NCBI GenBank assembly: GCA_963680875.1
Contig: OY804589.1
Coordinates: forward strand, 17,318,413 to 17,382,412
Length of the DNA stretch: 64,000 nucleotides
DNA from: Bathymodiolus brooksi
Taxonomy: Eukaryota > Mollusca > Bivalvia > Mytilida > Modiolidae
Reading direction: 5' to 3'
Positions 18,833 to 30,120 of the stretch are shown one piece after another (position 1 is the first letter of the stretch; each line of letters begins with the position of its first letter). The notes beneath the pieces were generated by a model that saw nothing but the letters and a program-made list of their open reading frames with translations, made no database searches and was not told the origin of the DNA. The position numbers were made by a program, and so were the translations under genes.

Positions 18833-20589
18833 AATTTGTCTTATTATACCCTTTTTCCTACAGCAATCTTAAACCTTCACTCGTAGACTCATCACAGTGT
18901 CACTTATATGTGTCATTGTATGTTAATTTGTCTTATTATACCCTCTTTCCTACAGCAATCTTAAACCTTCACTCGTAGACTCATCACAGTGTCACTTATA
19001 TGTGTCATTGTATGTTAATTTGTCTTATTATACCCTCTTTCCTACAGCAATCTTAAACCTTCACTCGTAGACTCATCACAGTGTCACTTATATGTGTCAT
19101 TGTATGTTAATTTGTCTTATTATACCCTATTTCCTACAACAATCTTAAACCTTCACTCGTAGACTCATCACAGTGTCACTTATATGTGTCATTGGATGTT
19201 AATTTGTCTTATTATACCCTCTTTCCTACAGCAATCTTAAACCTTCACTCGTAGACTCATCACAGTGTCACTTATATGTGTCATTGTATGTTAATTTGTC
19301 TTATTATACCCTCTTTTCTACAACAATCTTAAACCTTCACTCGTAGACTCATCATAGTGTCACTTATATGTGTCATTGTATGTTAATTTGTCTTATTATA
19401 CCCTCTTTCCTACAACAATCTTAAACCTTCACTCGTAGACTCATCATAGTGTCACTTATATGTGTCATTGTATGTTAATTTGTCTTATTATACCCTCTTT
19501 TTTACAGCAATCTTAAACCTTCACTCGTAGACTCATCATAGTGTCACTTATATGTGTCATTGTATGTTAATTTGTCTTATTATACCCTCTTTTCTACAAC
19601 AATCTTAAACCTTCACTCGTAGACTCATCATAGTGTCACTTATATGTGTCATTGTATGTTAATTTGTCTTATTATACCCTCTTTTCTACAACAATCTTAA
19701 ACCTTCACTCGTAGACTCATCATAGTGTCACTTATATGTGTCATTGTATGTTAATTTGTCTTATTATACCCTCTTTTCTACAACAATCTTAAACCTTCAC
19801 TCGTAGACTCATCATAGTGTCACTTATATGTGTCATTGTATGTTAATTTGTCTTATTATACCCTATTTCCTACAGCAATCTTAAACCTTCACTCGTAGAC
19901 TCATCATAGTGTCAATCATTTGTGTCATTGTATGTTAATTTGTCTTATTATACCCTCTTTTTTACAACAATCTTAAATCTTCACTCGTAGACTCATCACA
20001 GTGTCACTTATATGTGTCATTGTATGTTAATTTGTCTTATTATACCCTCTTTTTTACAACAATCTTAAACCTTCACTCGTAGACTCATCATAGTGTCACT
20101 TATATGTGTCATTGTATGTTAATTTGTCTTATTATACCCTCTTTCTTACAACAATCTTAAACCTTCACTCGTAGACTCATCATAGTGTCACTTATATGTG
20201 TCATTGTATGTTAATTTGTCTTATTATACCCTCTTTTTTACAGCAATCTTAAACCTTCACTCGTAGACTCATCACAGTGTCACTTATATGTGTCATTGTA
20301 TGTTAATTTGTCTTATTATACCCTCTTTTTTACAACAATCTTAAACCTTCACTCGTAGACTCATCATAGTGTCACTTATATGTGTCATTGTATGTTAATT
20401 TGTCTTATTATACCCTCTTTTCTACAACAATCTTAAACCTTCACTCGTAGACTCATCACAGTGTCACTTATATGTGTCATTGTATGTTAATTTGTCTTAT
20501 TATACCCTCTTTTTTACAACAATCTTAAACCTTCACTCGTAGACTCATCATAGTGTCACTTATATGTGTCATTGTATGTTAATTTGTCC
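18833..20589. repeat. 92-bp satellite array, about 19 copies
   Basis: Starts recur every 92 bp at 18833, 18925, 19017 and so on. The unit contains TTGTCTTATTATACCCTCTT, ACAATCTTAAACCTTCACTC, GTAGACTCATCATAGTGTCA and CTTATATGTGTCATTGTATG. Variation is confined to few columns (TACAGC/TACAAC, CATCACA/CATCATA, CTTTCC/CTTTTC/CTTTTT). One unit has CAATCATT for CACTTATA near 19912. No reading frame is conserved. Confidence 0.97.
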
Positions 20590-21140
20590 TTGTGATGAAT
20601 ATATCTGTAATTCGGCTCACATGATGTCAAACAATCAAACATTATTTTACGAACAAAGGTCTTGATGCCGCTAGTAATATTCTGCACCATATCAATATTT
20701 AATCTGTAATTTCGCCTTTCCTCACAAACACATCAAAAAGAGGGTGTTGTCTGTTGGGTATCCATAAACCGGTTTAACCCCGCCACATTGTTGTGCCTGT
20801 CCCGTGCCGAGATCTGGATTTTCAATGTCATATGTCATGTCCGTCTTGTGTTCAGCGAGTTGAGATGAGATGTGATTGAAATTGGTGGAAATAAAGTGAA
20901 TCTTGACAATAGAATATGTTATATGTATGTTTTAACACACAAAAAATAGATAATGTGTGTGTGTGCATGCATATGTTGTCTTTTATATTTGTGATGATTT
21001 TGTGAATTTTTGTTAAAGCACTTCGGAATAATACATAAATGAGTCTTTTAATATTACATTTGATCATTTATGAAAAGAAAATTTAAACAGTAATGATCAA
21101 CAAAACGAACAAATACCTCTCATCAATACTTTTTTTCACA
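20590..21140. other. No gene seen
   Basis: Non-coding DNA downstream of the satellite, with a short GTGT run near 20955. Confidence 0.45.
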
Positions 21141-21154
21141 TAAAAACACCATTA

Positions 21155-21445
21155 ACAAGTACGCTGTGTCTGGCGCAAAAAGTCAAGAGTGCATGATTTG
21201 AATATTCATAAACAATTGTTCATTTAATCGAGAAAATGGACATTTTGTGTTTATGTAAATGAATTATCCCTCGGTACAATTAGAAGTTTATATTAGGTGT
21301 TAAATTGAATCCATGCGAGAAATTAACAAATACACAGTGCCAGACGCAAAAAGTCAAGAGTTCATGATTTGAATATTCATAAACAATTGTTCATTTAATC
21401 GAGAAAATGGGAATTTTGTGTTTATGTAAATGAATTATCCCTTCT
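21155..21445. repeat. Two direct copies of an approximately 110-bp sequence, 180 bp apart
   Basis: GCGCAAAAAGTCAAGAGTGC, TGATTTGAATATTCATAAAC and TTTGTGTTTATGTAAATGAA appear at 21169-21272 and again at 21345-21441 with few changes. Confidence 0.85.
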
Positions 21446-21489
21446 GAAAATGTATAAAGATAAAGAAGTCAACAAAAATGTCAAAAATA

Positions 21490-21835
21490 TTTTTTTATCA
21501 ATGTGTGACGTAAAAGTGTCTGACATTTACTTCACTGAGTTTGGTGCTGTTTTGACAACTGTTTTACCTGTTTTGTTCAAGTATTGTTATAAATACTGTT
21601 ATAGTGACAGCCGGGAACTTTGAGCCGTAATGAAAGCGGGAGGTTTGGCGCTTTAAAATCTGATTCAACCCACCATTTCTTTAGATATGCCTGTACCAAG
21701 TCAGGGTCAATACGATTTTCACAGTTTTCCGGTTGTTGACTGATTTTGTCTGTCTATATACTTATGAGTTTTGACTTTCCCTTTGTAAGATTGTTCGGAG
21801 TTCGGTAATTTTGTTATTACCCTTATTTCGTACAA
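21490..21835 (+). mobile_element. Repeat G, copy 1
   Basis: It shares with 48285-48655 (inverted) TGTGTGACGTAAAA, GCGGGAGGTTTGGCGCTTTA, TGCCTGTACCAAGTCAGGGT, TTCCGGTTGTTGACTGATTT and GATTGTTCGGAGTTC. Non-coding here; class unknown, possibly the 3' region of a retroelement. Confidence 0.7.
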
Positions 21836-22029
21836 TTGGAAGAGTTTATTTGGTGTTAAATTGAATCCTCGTGAGAATAATGTAGATGGCCATTGTTGTC
21901 TGTAATTAATCTCTCTATGCTAATCTGAAGATCTTACAAGTATGTGTCAACATGGAATCGATTACCAAGTTTACAATGTATTAACGGACAACAGAAAGGC
22001 ACACATTTACTTTCGATTTGGTTTGGCTT

Positions 22030-22270
22030 AATGGTGTTTAACGCCACTATTAACAATATTTCAGTTATATCGTGGGGGTCAGTTTTATTGGTGGAGGAAA
22101 CTGGAGTACCCAGAGAAAACCACCGATCTGTCGCAAGTCACTGACAAACATTATCACATAATGTTGTACACCTCGCCCTGATGGTGATTCGAACTCACAG
22201 CATCAGTGGTGAAAGGCACTGATTGCATAGGTAGTTGTAAATCCAACTACCATACGATCACGACGACCCC
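22030..22270 (-). mobile_element. tRNA-derived SINE, family 1 (near complete)
   Basis: An inverted copy from ATGGTGTTTAACGCCACTAT through CCAGAGAAAACCACCGATCT to the head with GATTCGAACTCACAGC (B box), GTAGTTGTAAATCCAACTAC and ACGATCACGACGACCCC. Confidence 0.9.
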
Positions 22271-22337
22271 CACTGATTTACTTTCGAAATATAAAATTCA
22301 ATGAAATGCACTGGGTTGACCATCATTTCATTAAACA

Positions 22338-22500
22338 AGTTTGAAGGTACTGAAAGGATTATCAGAATCCGTAAGCCGAAGGACAGACAATACATAATAT
22401 ATATCATAACATAGCTAAAAGAAAAAGGACAAACAATGATCTACAAAACACTACACGAATCCCACTAAATAACGGGGGTGAACTCAGGTGCTGCAGAAGG
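22338..22500 (-). mobile_element. Repeat C, 3' fragment
   Basis: AGTTTGAAGGTACTGAAAGG, CCGAAGGACAGACAATAC, then GACAAACAATGATCTACAAA and GGGGTGAACTCAGG, in the order of the longer copies. Confidence 0.8.
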
Positions 22501-23082
22501 GTATTCCTATCGAATTCATCTGGAAATAATTGTATCGCCGTGTCCGACGCCAACCACAAAAGCAACACACTGTGCATTTCAGATCTCTGATAAGCCTTAC
22601 ATGAAGAGTGGAACAGCATTTCACAGGCCGAAATCTCGCGCATCATCATGCATGTCATATCATTTAGACGTCTTATACGATCCGTCATCAATGCCAATGG
22701 TGTACATACAAGGTATTGACATTTTTTGGTATTTTGTTGTCTTAAAATATAATTGTTGATTAATGAATTTGTACCATATTTCAATCTAGTGGTATTTCGC
22801 CAAAACTTGGAATGCGAACTTGTAGCAATTTCGAAGGGACAGATAAATAGTTATATTACTTCTTATGATATAATATAAAATCGTTATTGATTTACAGAAG
22901 TGTAAATCGTTTCTTTTGCCCGTTAGTATACATTGTAATTAATACAACTGTTATATGGAATGGACATATTAACACTAGCATGGAAGGACATACTGGCATA
23001 ATAATGGGAATATTAACATTAGCATGGAAGGACATAATATACATTTAATGACATTTGTCAAGGATACTTTACATATAACAGA
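22501..23082. other. No gene seen; one 55-bp duplication
   Basis: ATTAACACTAGCATGGAAGG near 22967 recurs near 23015 in a direct duplication. No credible protein. Confidence 0.5.
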
Positions 23083-23560
23083 TAAGAAGAGTTTGAAGAT
23101 ACCAAAGGGGTAATGAGTCAATAAATCGAAGAGGAACAGACAACACAATGACCAAAAGAAAAAGTACAAAAGGACAAACAACGATCTACAAAACATACAC
23201 ATAACACTAAAGATCGAGTAACAGGAACCCCACTAAAAACCAGGGGTGAACTCAGGCGCTCCGGAAGGAACACATCCATGGTCATTTGTGACACAGATAT
23301 TCCATAACGGTTCACCAAGTCATGGTGGTGACCGTAAGACCTTCGAAGTGATGATTTCAACTTGACCAAGAGGAACCCTTGGTTCAGTAGCTTACTTGTT
23401 AGCAACAACCTTCTATCAAGGAAATCCTGAAAGGAACCACAAGCTCTGGAATACCGTATCAACTGAGAGATATATACTCCATATACAGGTGCCGCTTGTT
23501 GGAATGATGCTACAAATAAATGGAAAGTTCACAATGGGAAAATTAGCATGTGATGTCCAT
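23083..23560 (-). mobile_element. Repeat C, longest copy: retroelement 3' end with RT-protein C-terminus
   Basis: Minus-strand translation from about 23462 gives IRYSRACGSFQDFLDRRLLL, then KLLNQGFLLVKLKSSLRRSY and HHDLVNRYGISVSQMTMD. I recognise this as the C-terminal end of a reverse-transcriptase protein very abundant in bivalve and amphioxus genomes, possibly Penelope-like. Catalytic motifs lie upstream and are absent. The following 3' untranslated part is the sequence repeated at least 13 times in this window. Confidence 0.7.
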
Positions 23561-24327
23561 ATTCAGTGAAATCATCCCAACGTCAAAATAGATTGAAACA
23601 CTTCAGTTTTCGGGTTAAATTTCATTGTCGGTTTATACCTAAGATTTTCGTTTCTTGAGGGTTCGGCATCAACAGGTTTCTGGCTTACAGAGGGTTTGCT
23701 TTGCACAGGAATCTGGTTGTGGTCTCGAATCGAAAATAGTTGAAATTTCAAGCCTTGGAAAGCAGAAAAAAAATCACAAACTATGATAAAGAAGGAACTT
23801 TATTATCTAAAATTTGAAGATTTTGCAGGTTTTATAGATACAATTGTGAGCTAGATATCAAAATAAATCAAATAAAATAATTCCACACCGTCGGAACAAT
23901 ATAAAAAAATCTAAGAACACCCAAAATCCCATAAAATACACGGATACATGACTGCCCAATTGCCTATCTCGGTCTATTCACTTCAATAAAAAGTGGCGAG
24001 GTTAAACTAGATCCATTTAGCCAAATCTCTCGTTTCAGTGAAATATCCTTCGAGTAATCTTACACAAAATGCCTATGCAAATCTAGGTCAGCAGTGTTGT
24101 GTTAATGAACTTTATACATAATTTATTCAATCTTGGTAACACACACATTGCCTTCTGTATAATGTTACTTCTTAAGAGTAATATTATCTAAGTACACAAG
24201 CCAAACGGGAGATATAACAATAGTCTAATTGCCAATACCATTTTTCGTTATCTGCACCGTACACAAGCGATATAATACGTTTTGAACTAGGTGTAGTCAG
24301 TGTTGTTAATATATTATTATTAAAATT
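23561..24327. other. No gene or clear repeat seen
   Basis: A+T-rich non-coding DNA. Confidence 0.45.
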
Positions 24328-24560
24328 TACAGTTCCTAAATAATGTATTTAAAAAACAAAACTAATGTTCTCCTCCTTCAAGCACAGGTGACCTTGGCCA
24401 ATTTTTGCTATCCTATTTAGTCCCTTTGGTTGTATTGCCCCCCAAAGATTTTTTTTTTATTTATTTGCCTTTCCAATCGTTCGACTATGAGCGTACTTGA
24501 TAAAGTTTATTCCTGAAAGGCGCCGTGCGCACTAAGTTTGAGATCTACGTCTTTATTTTC
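24328..24560 (+). repeat. Repeat D, long copy
   Basis: AGTTCCTAAATAATGTA, then TCTCCTCCTTCAAGCACAGG, TGACCTTGGCC, TTTGGTTGTATTGCCCCCCA, TCGTTCGACTATGAGCGTAC and GCGCACTAAGTTTGAGATCT, in the same order as at 33590 and 47740. Confidence 0.75.
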
Positions 24561-25600
24561 CGAAAAACTTTTATTTTTATTTAAGTACAACAATTCGTTC
24601 CAAGTGATGATATGCAGACAACTTGCACATTTCCGAGGTAAGGAGATAGGATCTAGCACAGAGCCGTATTATATGTTTGGGCACCTAACGATTCCGAGGG
24701 CGTCTACATTGTGAAAACAAAAATGTTTCTCTATGTACATTTGTATCAACTGAACGATAAATCATTCTTCTTTTCAACGATGTAAAAATTTTAAAATAAC
24801 AAGAATAGTAACTAATTCAACTAAATGGAAAAAAAATGTACGTTTTTTATTGATGTTGACATGTTTTATAAGTCTGCACACCACTTCCTGTACCAGGTAT
24901 GGAGGTCTTGGAATAAAAAAATTGGGGCGTAATGTCAGTGACGGATATAATACTTTTAGTAGGAGGGAGTTTGCTGTAGGAGGCGATGTTTCCATTAGAA
25001 ACGGAAGTAATATTTGTGCGCAGACGTACAATGCGTATCAGTATAATTAACCGTTTCGTGTTAAGCTCCTCCTATACACGGGACTTGGATCAGTTCCTCA
25101 TGTTCGAGGAAAGTCCCGTGCCATGCACGTAAAAGACAATTTGCAGAAACGTACACTACTAGGAAACAGTAGCTTGCAGGACGTTGTCGTTGATGACCTG
25201 TTGCAAGGCAAACATTTCCTGTCTTGTCTTTATATCCTCTTTCTCATGTGCAGATCTAAACTTTCGCCCTTTTTACCAAGTACAAGATTTATTGCTTAAA
25301 AAATGTTAAATTAAACAGAATTTAATCCATCAATTATATAATTTTGTTATAAAAACACTTGGAATTAAATAAAAGGTTTTCTCATCAAAATGCTCGAGTT
25401 TTTGATAGGCAACATATATTTTATGCTTAATGAACGTATTTGTCAGCAGACAGTCAGCATTCCTATGGGTACTAACTGCTTCTCCTCTATCCAAAATGTT
25501 CATTTATTCGTATGAAGAACACTTCACACAAGAGACTCTCTCTCAGAAATATGAAAAAATTTGACATTCTACTTTATAGATGATGCCCTTTCACGAAATA
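24561..25600. other. No gene seen; one hairpin
   Basis: Non-coding DNA. At 25062-25123 CACGGGACTT pairs with AAGTCCCGTG, and inside it TTCCTC pairs with GAGGAA around ATGTTC, with a one-sided bulge. Its meaning is unknown. Confidence 0.45.
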
Positions 25601-25602
25601 GT

Positions 25603-25695
25603 TTGTTTTCTCTGGGTACTCCGGTTTCCTCCACCAATAAAACTGTTCGCTACGATATAACTGAAATATTGTTGAAAGTGGCGTTAAACGCCTCA
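25603..25695 (+). mobile_element. tRNA-derived SINE, family 1 (3' end)
   Basis: CTCTGGGTACTCCGGTTTCC, CCACCAATAAAACTG, GATATAACTGAAATATTGTT and GAAAGTGGCGTTAAACGCC; no tRNA-like head. Confidence 0.85.
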
Positions 25696-25889
25696 GCCCT
25701 AAATAGATCCATATTTGGTGACTGTCTTGCTCGCATCCATTGTATTTGAATTTGAAACAAAGAGCACCATAGACACAGCTAGATCTGCTTCATACTTTGA
25801 CATCTCGATAATTTACTGTTAGTCGTAGTGAACATTATGTCCTACATTCCTATACCATCACCTACCACCGCATGCTTAACAATAATAGC

Positions 25890-26088
25890 TGTTTATCCTT
25901 CAGTGGCACCTGAATTCACTCCAGGTGGTAACGAGGCTCGTTTTTCTCAATATTTAATTTACTGTGTAGTGTGTTGTCTACTTTTATTTTATTTTTTTGT
26001 ATTTGTCCATTATTATATGATCTCTTCTTCTTCAATTTACGGCTACTTATTATCTTTATTAGCTTCAAACATTTTCTTACATTAATTT
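25890..26088 (+). mobile_element. Repeat C, diverged 3' fragment
   Basis: GAATTCACTCCAGGTGGTAA, TTTGTCCATTATTATATG and TTCAATTTACGGCTACTT follow the order of repeat C, ending TTTTCTTA. Confidence 0.55.
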
Positions 26089-26157
26089 AACAGTCGGCAG
26101 GTTGGGTTATTATATTTCGAATTTTACCATCAAGTTGATATTCCTGATTGATTGAGT

Positions 26158-26770
26158 AATTTTTGCTTAACGCCAAGTGAATTTTTTTTCAACTATATCA
26201 TGCCGAGAACAACTCCGTCCTTTTATCATTTATGACTTATCACCGGGTTCGTAACAATGGTAGCAAGACGGATGTAACTAGTGTAGTAGGAACTACGCAC
26301 CCTTCCGTAACACATAAGTTAGGGAGGTCGTGTTGTTCGATCTTTAATTTTCTGCTTAGTGTTTTAAGATCATTGTTTGTCCTTTCTCCATTGTCCATGT
26401 ATTGTCTGTCGTTCTTCGATTTTCGGCTCCTGGTTATCCCTTTGGTATCTTTAAACTTTTCTTAAATTTCCATGAGAAGATGATGATGTCTGCTTTGTCA
26501 TAGACAAACACGCTTAGTGTCATTTTCACTGTGCTACATGTAACTCACTGAAACAACAGGCTGCGGAAAGACATGTCGCCCGCTCGGACACATTACCCTG
26601 ATTCAGAGACGACCAGTCTATGTTCTTACTCCTTAATGCTGCCTGGTAAGCGGACAAGCAACAAATACCAATGTTATAGTCTTATGTTTACACAACCGGG
26701 GCTCAAATCGACGATTTACCGCTTATACACCATCTATGTGGTATGTTCTCGGTTTAACGTTTTCTTCCTG
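26158..26770 (-). mobile_element. SINE family 2, split by repeat C
   Basis: 26158-26218 is the inverted family-2 tail (GCTTAACGCCAAGTGA, CTATATCATGCCGAGAACAA). Its continuation (ACAAACACGCTTAGTGTCAT, CTCACTGAAACAACAG, CGCTCGGACACATTACC, CTCCTTAATGCTGCCTGGT) begins at about 26500. The intact order is seen at 52008-52374, so the 26222-26466 block is a later insertion. Confidence 0.7.
26222..26466 (+). mobile_element. Repeat C, inserted in a SINE
   Basis: GACTTATCACCGGGTTCGTA, GATCATTGTTTGTCCTTTC, TCGTTCTTCGATTTTCGGCT and CCTTTGGTATCTTTAAACTT, ending TTCTTA. Confidence 0.8.
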
Positions 26771-27431
26771 CAAATCAATTGCTATTATGTGGCGTTATAA
26801 AGATCCGTTTAAAATAGCTTAGGTTTTTTTTTTGTATTGTTTTTGTTTTTGTTTTGTTGATAATTTATCAACACAAAAAGCATTAAAATTCAAGAAAAAA
26901 AGCATGCAAACTTTTTAACAAGAGTTCCGGTATCTATCTCGTATTATTTAATTGTGAAGTGTCAAGTGAACTTTAGAGCAGAAATCAAGATTGTCACAAG
27001 AATAGCGTGATATAGTTGAAGGATCGGTAGATGTTGCCTTGGGTTACTCCAAATTATCGTCTATGTACTACTAGCTTTCCTTATCCGGTGCAATCGTTTA
27101 TGTTTCATCGTCGTTTTCTATGTAGATTTACACCTAATTAGAAAATAAGTTTTTATCGCTATTTAAGCTATGAATTCGACTCCCACGCCATTGATAATAT
27201 ATGAAATGGTATAATTAATTGATTTGTTATTTCTCAATGATTTTTATTTAGATATGGTTGAAGTTCATCTTTTCCTGAACACCCATGAAATATTTACCAT
27301 TGGGAATTAGAACAACCATCTAAAAGTAATTTTATTTTGAATAATACGTATTATCACACATTTTGTTGCAATATGTTCATTTTTGCATGTCCAATAATAG
27401 CTAAAAGTCAGTGTTGGTTATTTGCCCTCAG
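26771..27431. other. No gene seen
   Basis: Non-coding A+T-rich DNA with T runs near 26825. Confidence 0.45.
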
Positions 27432-27530
27432 GGAAAATACGGGGAAAATATCCGTATTTGCCCTCAAATATCCGTATTTGCCCTCATATATCCGTATTTG
27501 CCCTCATATATCCGTATTTGCCCCCGTATT
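27432..27530. repeat. 20-bp minisatellite, about 4.5 copies
   Basis: The unit ATATCCGTATTTGCCCTCAT is repeated, with a degenerate first copy and CCCCCG in the last. Confidence 0.9.
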
Positions 27531-27928
27531 CAACTTCCGGTATCTGCGCAGTGTTTTCAAAGTACAAGGAAAGATGATGCATAAAGATATGCATAAAATC
27601 GTATTTCAATCAAATTAACACATTTCAACATATTGGAATAAATTTTAAATAACTTGAAACGGAATAATTAGCTCAAATATATACGTCATGTTGAATAGGA
27701 ATTTCCATTCAAATGTCAACGTCTTGTGTAGATTTTACAAATAGTTTCTAACGTCATTGTACAGATCGACATTGTTTGGTATATTTTTGAAATCAGATTC
27801 GAAACAAAAATATTTGCAAGTGGAACAAGGATTTAAGGATTTATTTTCGCAATTTTTCTGTTCATAGATCTTTTTTGAAATATAAAAGTAAATGCTTGGA
27901 AAAGGTCAATGTAAAATATGTGATAAAA
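27531..27928. other. No gene seen
   Basis: Non-coding DNA. Confidence 0.45.
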
Positions 27929-28068
27929 AGATTATGACATGAAATTTTCCATATGGTCCCTGGTATCAACCCTCGACCCATATCAGCCCTCCAGCTTCGC
28001 TGTCGGGCTTAATATGGGAGTCTCGGGCTAATACCAGGGCCGATATGGAAAATGTCATGTAATAATCT
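27929..28068. repeat. Palindrome P5 (GA-core family, alpha subfamily)
   Basis: A 140-bp inverted repeat with arms like those of P1 and P7. On the minus strand the tip is GCCC, GA, CAGC, loop GAA, GCTG, GA, GGGC (plus-strand TC pairs at 27990-27991 and 28003-28004). The outer GA/GA lies between CCC/GGG and GAC/GTC. The tip includes GCGAAGC, a sequence known to form an unusually stable DNA mini-hairpin. Confidence 0.9.
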
Positions 28069-28433
28069 CTTATTATCCCCGTCTTGAAAATTATAACAAC
28101 TTTTGATTTGTTAAAGCCCCGGGCATAAAACAACCCATATTCCCGGGTGTTGCCAGGCCATATTACCGGGTGTAACTAGTCATTTAACCAATCAAATGTT
28201 GCATAATATGACGTCAAATCTCGTGACGTTACGCTCCGAAATCAAATTTAGTTAATTTTGGCTATATGTTGAATATAAAGCTGTTAATTTGATCAACTGT
28301 AGGGTTCTACCGGGTATAAAACACTCGAAACGTTCATATTATTTACTTCTTCTTTCCAAAAACAAACGTCACTTTTACGTGGCCCGTCGGCGTCCAAAAT
28401 GTCTTATTTTTTACTATAATCGGGGATAAATTC
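28069..28433. other. No gene seen; GACGTC site
   Basis: Non-coding DNA between two palindromes, with ATATGACGTCAAAT near 28206. Confidence 0.5.
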
Positions 28434-28573
28434 GTTATTTACGTTCCTATCCGTAGATATGGAGATTTTAGCACCCTTCAGCAGCCTGTACACCCTTCGG
28501 CTGCACCTCAGGATGTACTTGGCTACTTCAGGGTGTTAAAATCTCCATATATATGGATAGGAACGTAAATAAC
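28434..28573. repeat. Palindrome P6 (GA-core family)
   Basis: GTTATTTACGTTCCTATCC pairs with GGATAGGAACGTAAATAAC. On the minus strand the outer mismatch is ACCCT-GA-AG opposite CT-GA-AGGGT (plus TC at 28478-28479 and 28528-28529). The tip is CCT-GA-GG, loop TGCAG, CC-GA-AGG (plus TC at 28497-28498 and 28508-28509). The loop equals that of P2. Confidence 0.9.
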
Positions 28574-28624
28574 TTATAATATTATGCATAGTACGAATCA
28601 TTATCAAGTGCTACAAATTCAATA

Positions 28625-29115
28625 TCATTATCATTCAGCAAACCTTAATTCACCCGCTGTTATGAGAGGGGTTCCTGTTGGTCAAACGTTCGTTTTCCGT
28701 GTACCGTTCGTAGATTATTATTTATCATTTGGTCCCCGTTATTGTCTGTCCTTCGATTTACTCTTCTAATTACCCGTTTGGTATTGTATAATGGAAAACT
28801 GTAAGTGACTGCGAAGATGCAAGCCACCACAGATGTTTTTCTTCCACAAAGATTACGACGGATGTGTTCCATTTGTCGTAAACCCTTCCCGGTCCTTTGC
28901 TCATTCATGACTTATTACAGGGTTTGCATTTAGATTAACACGACGGGTGCCACTAGTGGAGCAGGAACTGGTTACACCTCAGGAGCACATTGATTTAGTG
29001 GGTTTCGAGTTACTCGATTTTTGCTATAGATCGTTGTTTGTCTTTTTGGCATTGCGTTGTCGATTTACGGATTCTGATTACCCTTTTGGTATCTCCAAAC
29101 TATTCTTAAAGATAT
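28625..29115 (+). mobile_element. Repeat C, two adjacent 3' copies
   Basis: The first copy (to about 28790) contains CGTTCGTAGATTATTATTTA and CTGTCCTTCGATTTAC. The second (28815-29115) starts further upstream (TTCCATTTGTCGTAAACCCT, GACTTATTACAGGGTTTGCA) and ends CTTTTGGTATCTCCAAACTA. Confidence 0.75.
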
Positions 29116-29904
29116 TGACTAAAACCTTTATAAGCAATCGAGCATTAATCTAGGACATGCGGTCATATAGTGTTCGATTTCCAGTTATTACAATAATGTC
29201 TCATTATATAAGGCTGGTTACGCTGTTATTAGTCATTTGATTTATCCTTAATGTTCTATTTATGTAAATTGTGTAGTGCCAATGATATCTGGTCATGACG
29301 GCCATGACAGATGTCACACACATGATATATAGAATCTATCTTAGAAAGTCCTGTGAGATTTTGATAATGGACAAAACACATTGTGACTATTTTTTATGTC
29401 ATTGTATCAATATTATTCTATACAATAGACAGTGAGGGAGCATTTTGATGCACACAATAATTTAAAAAATATTGTTGATCGCCTTGACAGGACCAATATT
29501 GTATTTCTAGATTGTTTCTCTCTCTCAAATCCATCGGGAAAGACGTCTGCGAAATATCTCTAAAACCAGGGAAGATGTTATTGTATTTCTTCTGATTATA
29601 TTTTTCCACCACTTATTGAAATATATCTTAGAATACATTTCATATCACTATCAGATATTCAAAACTCCGTACAGTTTTTCTTTACGGAGCTATCTCCTTT
29701 AACATCGAAAACCGCGTTCTCGAAAACACGCTAGAGAAAACCGAAGGAACAGTCAAGAATGGAATAATTCAGAGAAACTGACCACATTGGGCACATAAGA
29801 AGAAGGCAAACTAAACAGAAAGCGCAACACAATATGTGTTGGACACCACTACATGCGAACAAACGCGTTATGGATGCCACAAACTTTTTGTGTAGAAAAT
29901 GTCG
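29116..29904. other. No gene or clear repeat seen
   Basis: Non-coding DNA; a short hairpin ACTCCGTA/TACGGAG lies near 29661-29690. Confidence 0.45.
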
Positions 29905-30120
29905 TCAGCTTACACCGGAACTTTGAAATGTTTTGTTCTGTAGCGCCTCCCAGAATATGACGACCCCCTTAACCATATTGTGGAAATAACTCCACACGCG
30001 TTCAAAGACAGCAGCAAATAACGGTGGGTAACGATGAGGGCTTACATTGGAACTGTGTATTGTTTTGTTCTGCATCTCCTCCCAGAATATGACCGATTCC
30101 GTTAACCGTAGCAACTGGAA
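29905..30120. repeat. Diverged two-copy repeat, about 130-bp period
   Basis: CGGAACTTTGAAATGTTTTG, TCTCCTCCCAGAATATGAC-like and TTAACCATA/TTAACCGTA blocks occur at 29917-29977 and 30048-30108. Confidence 0.7.
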
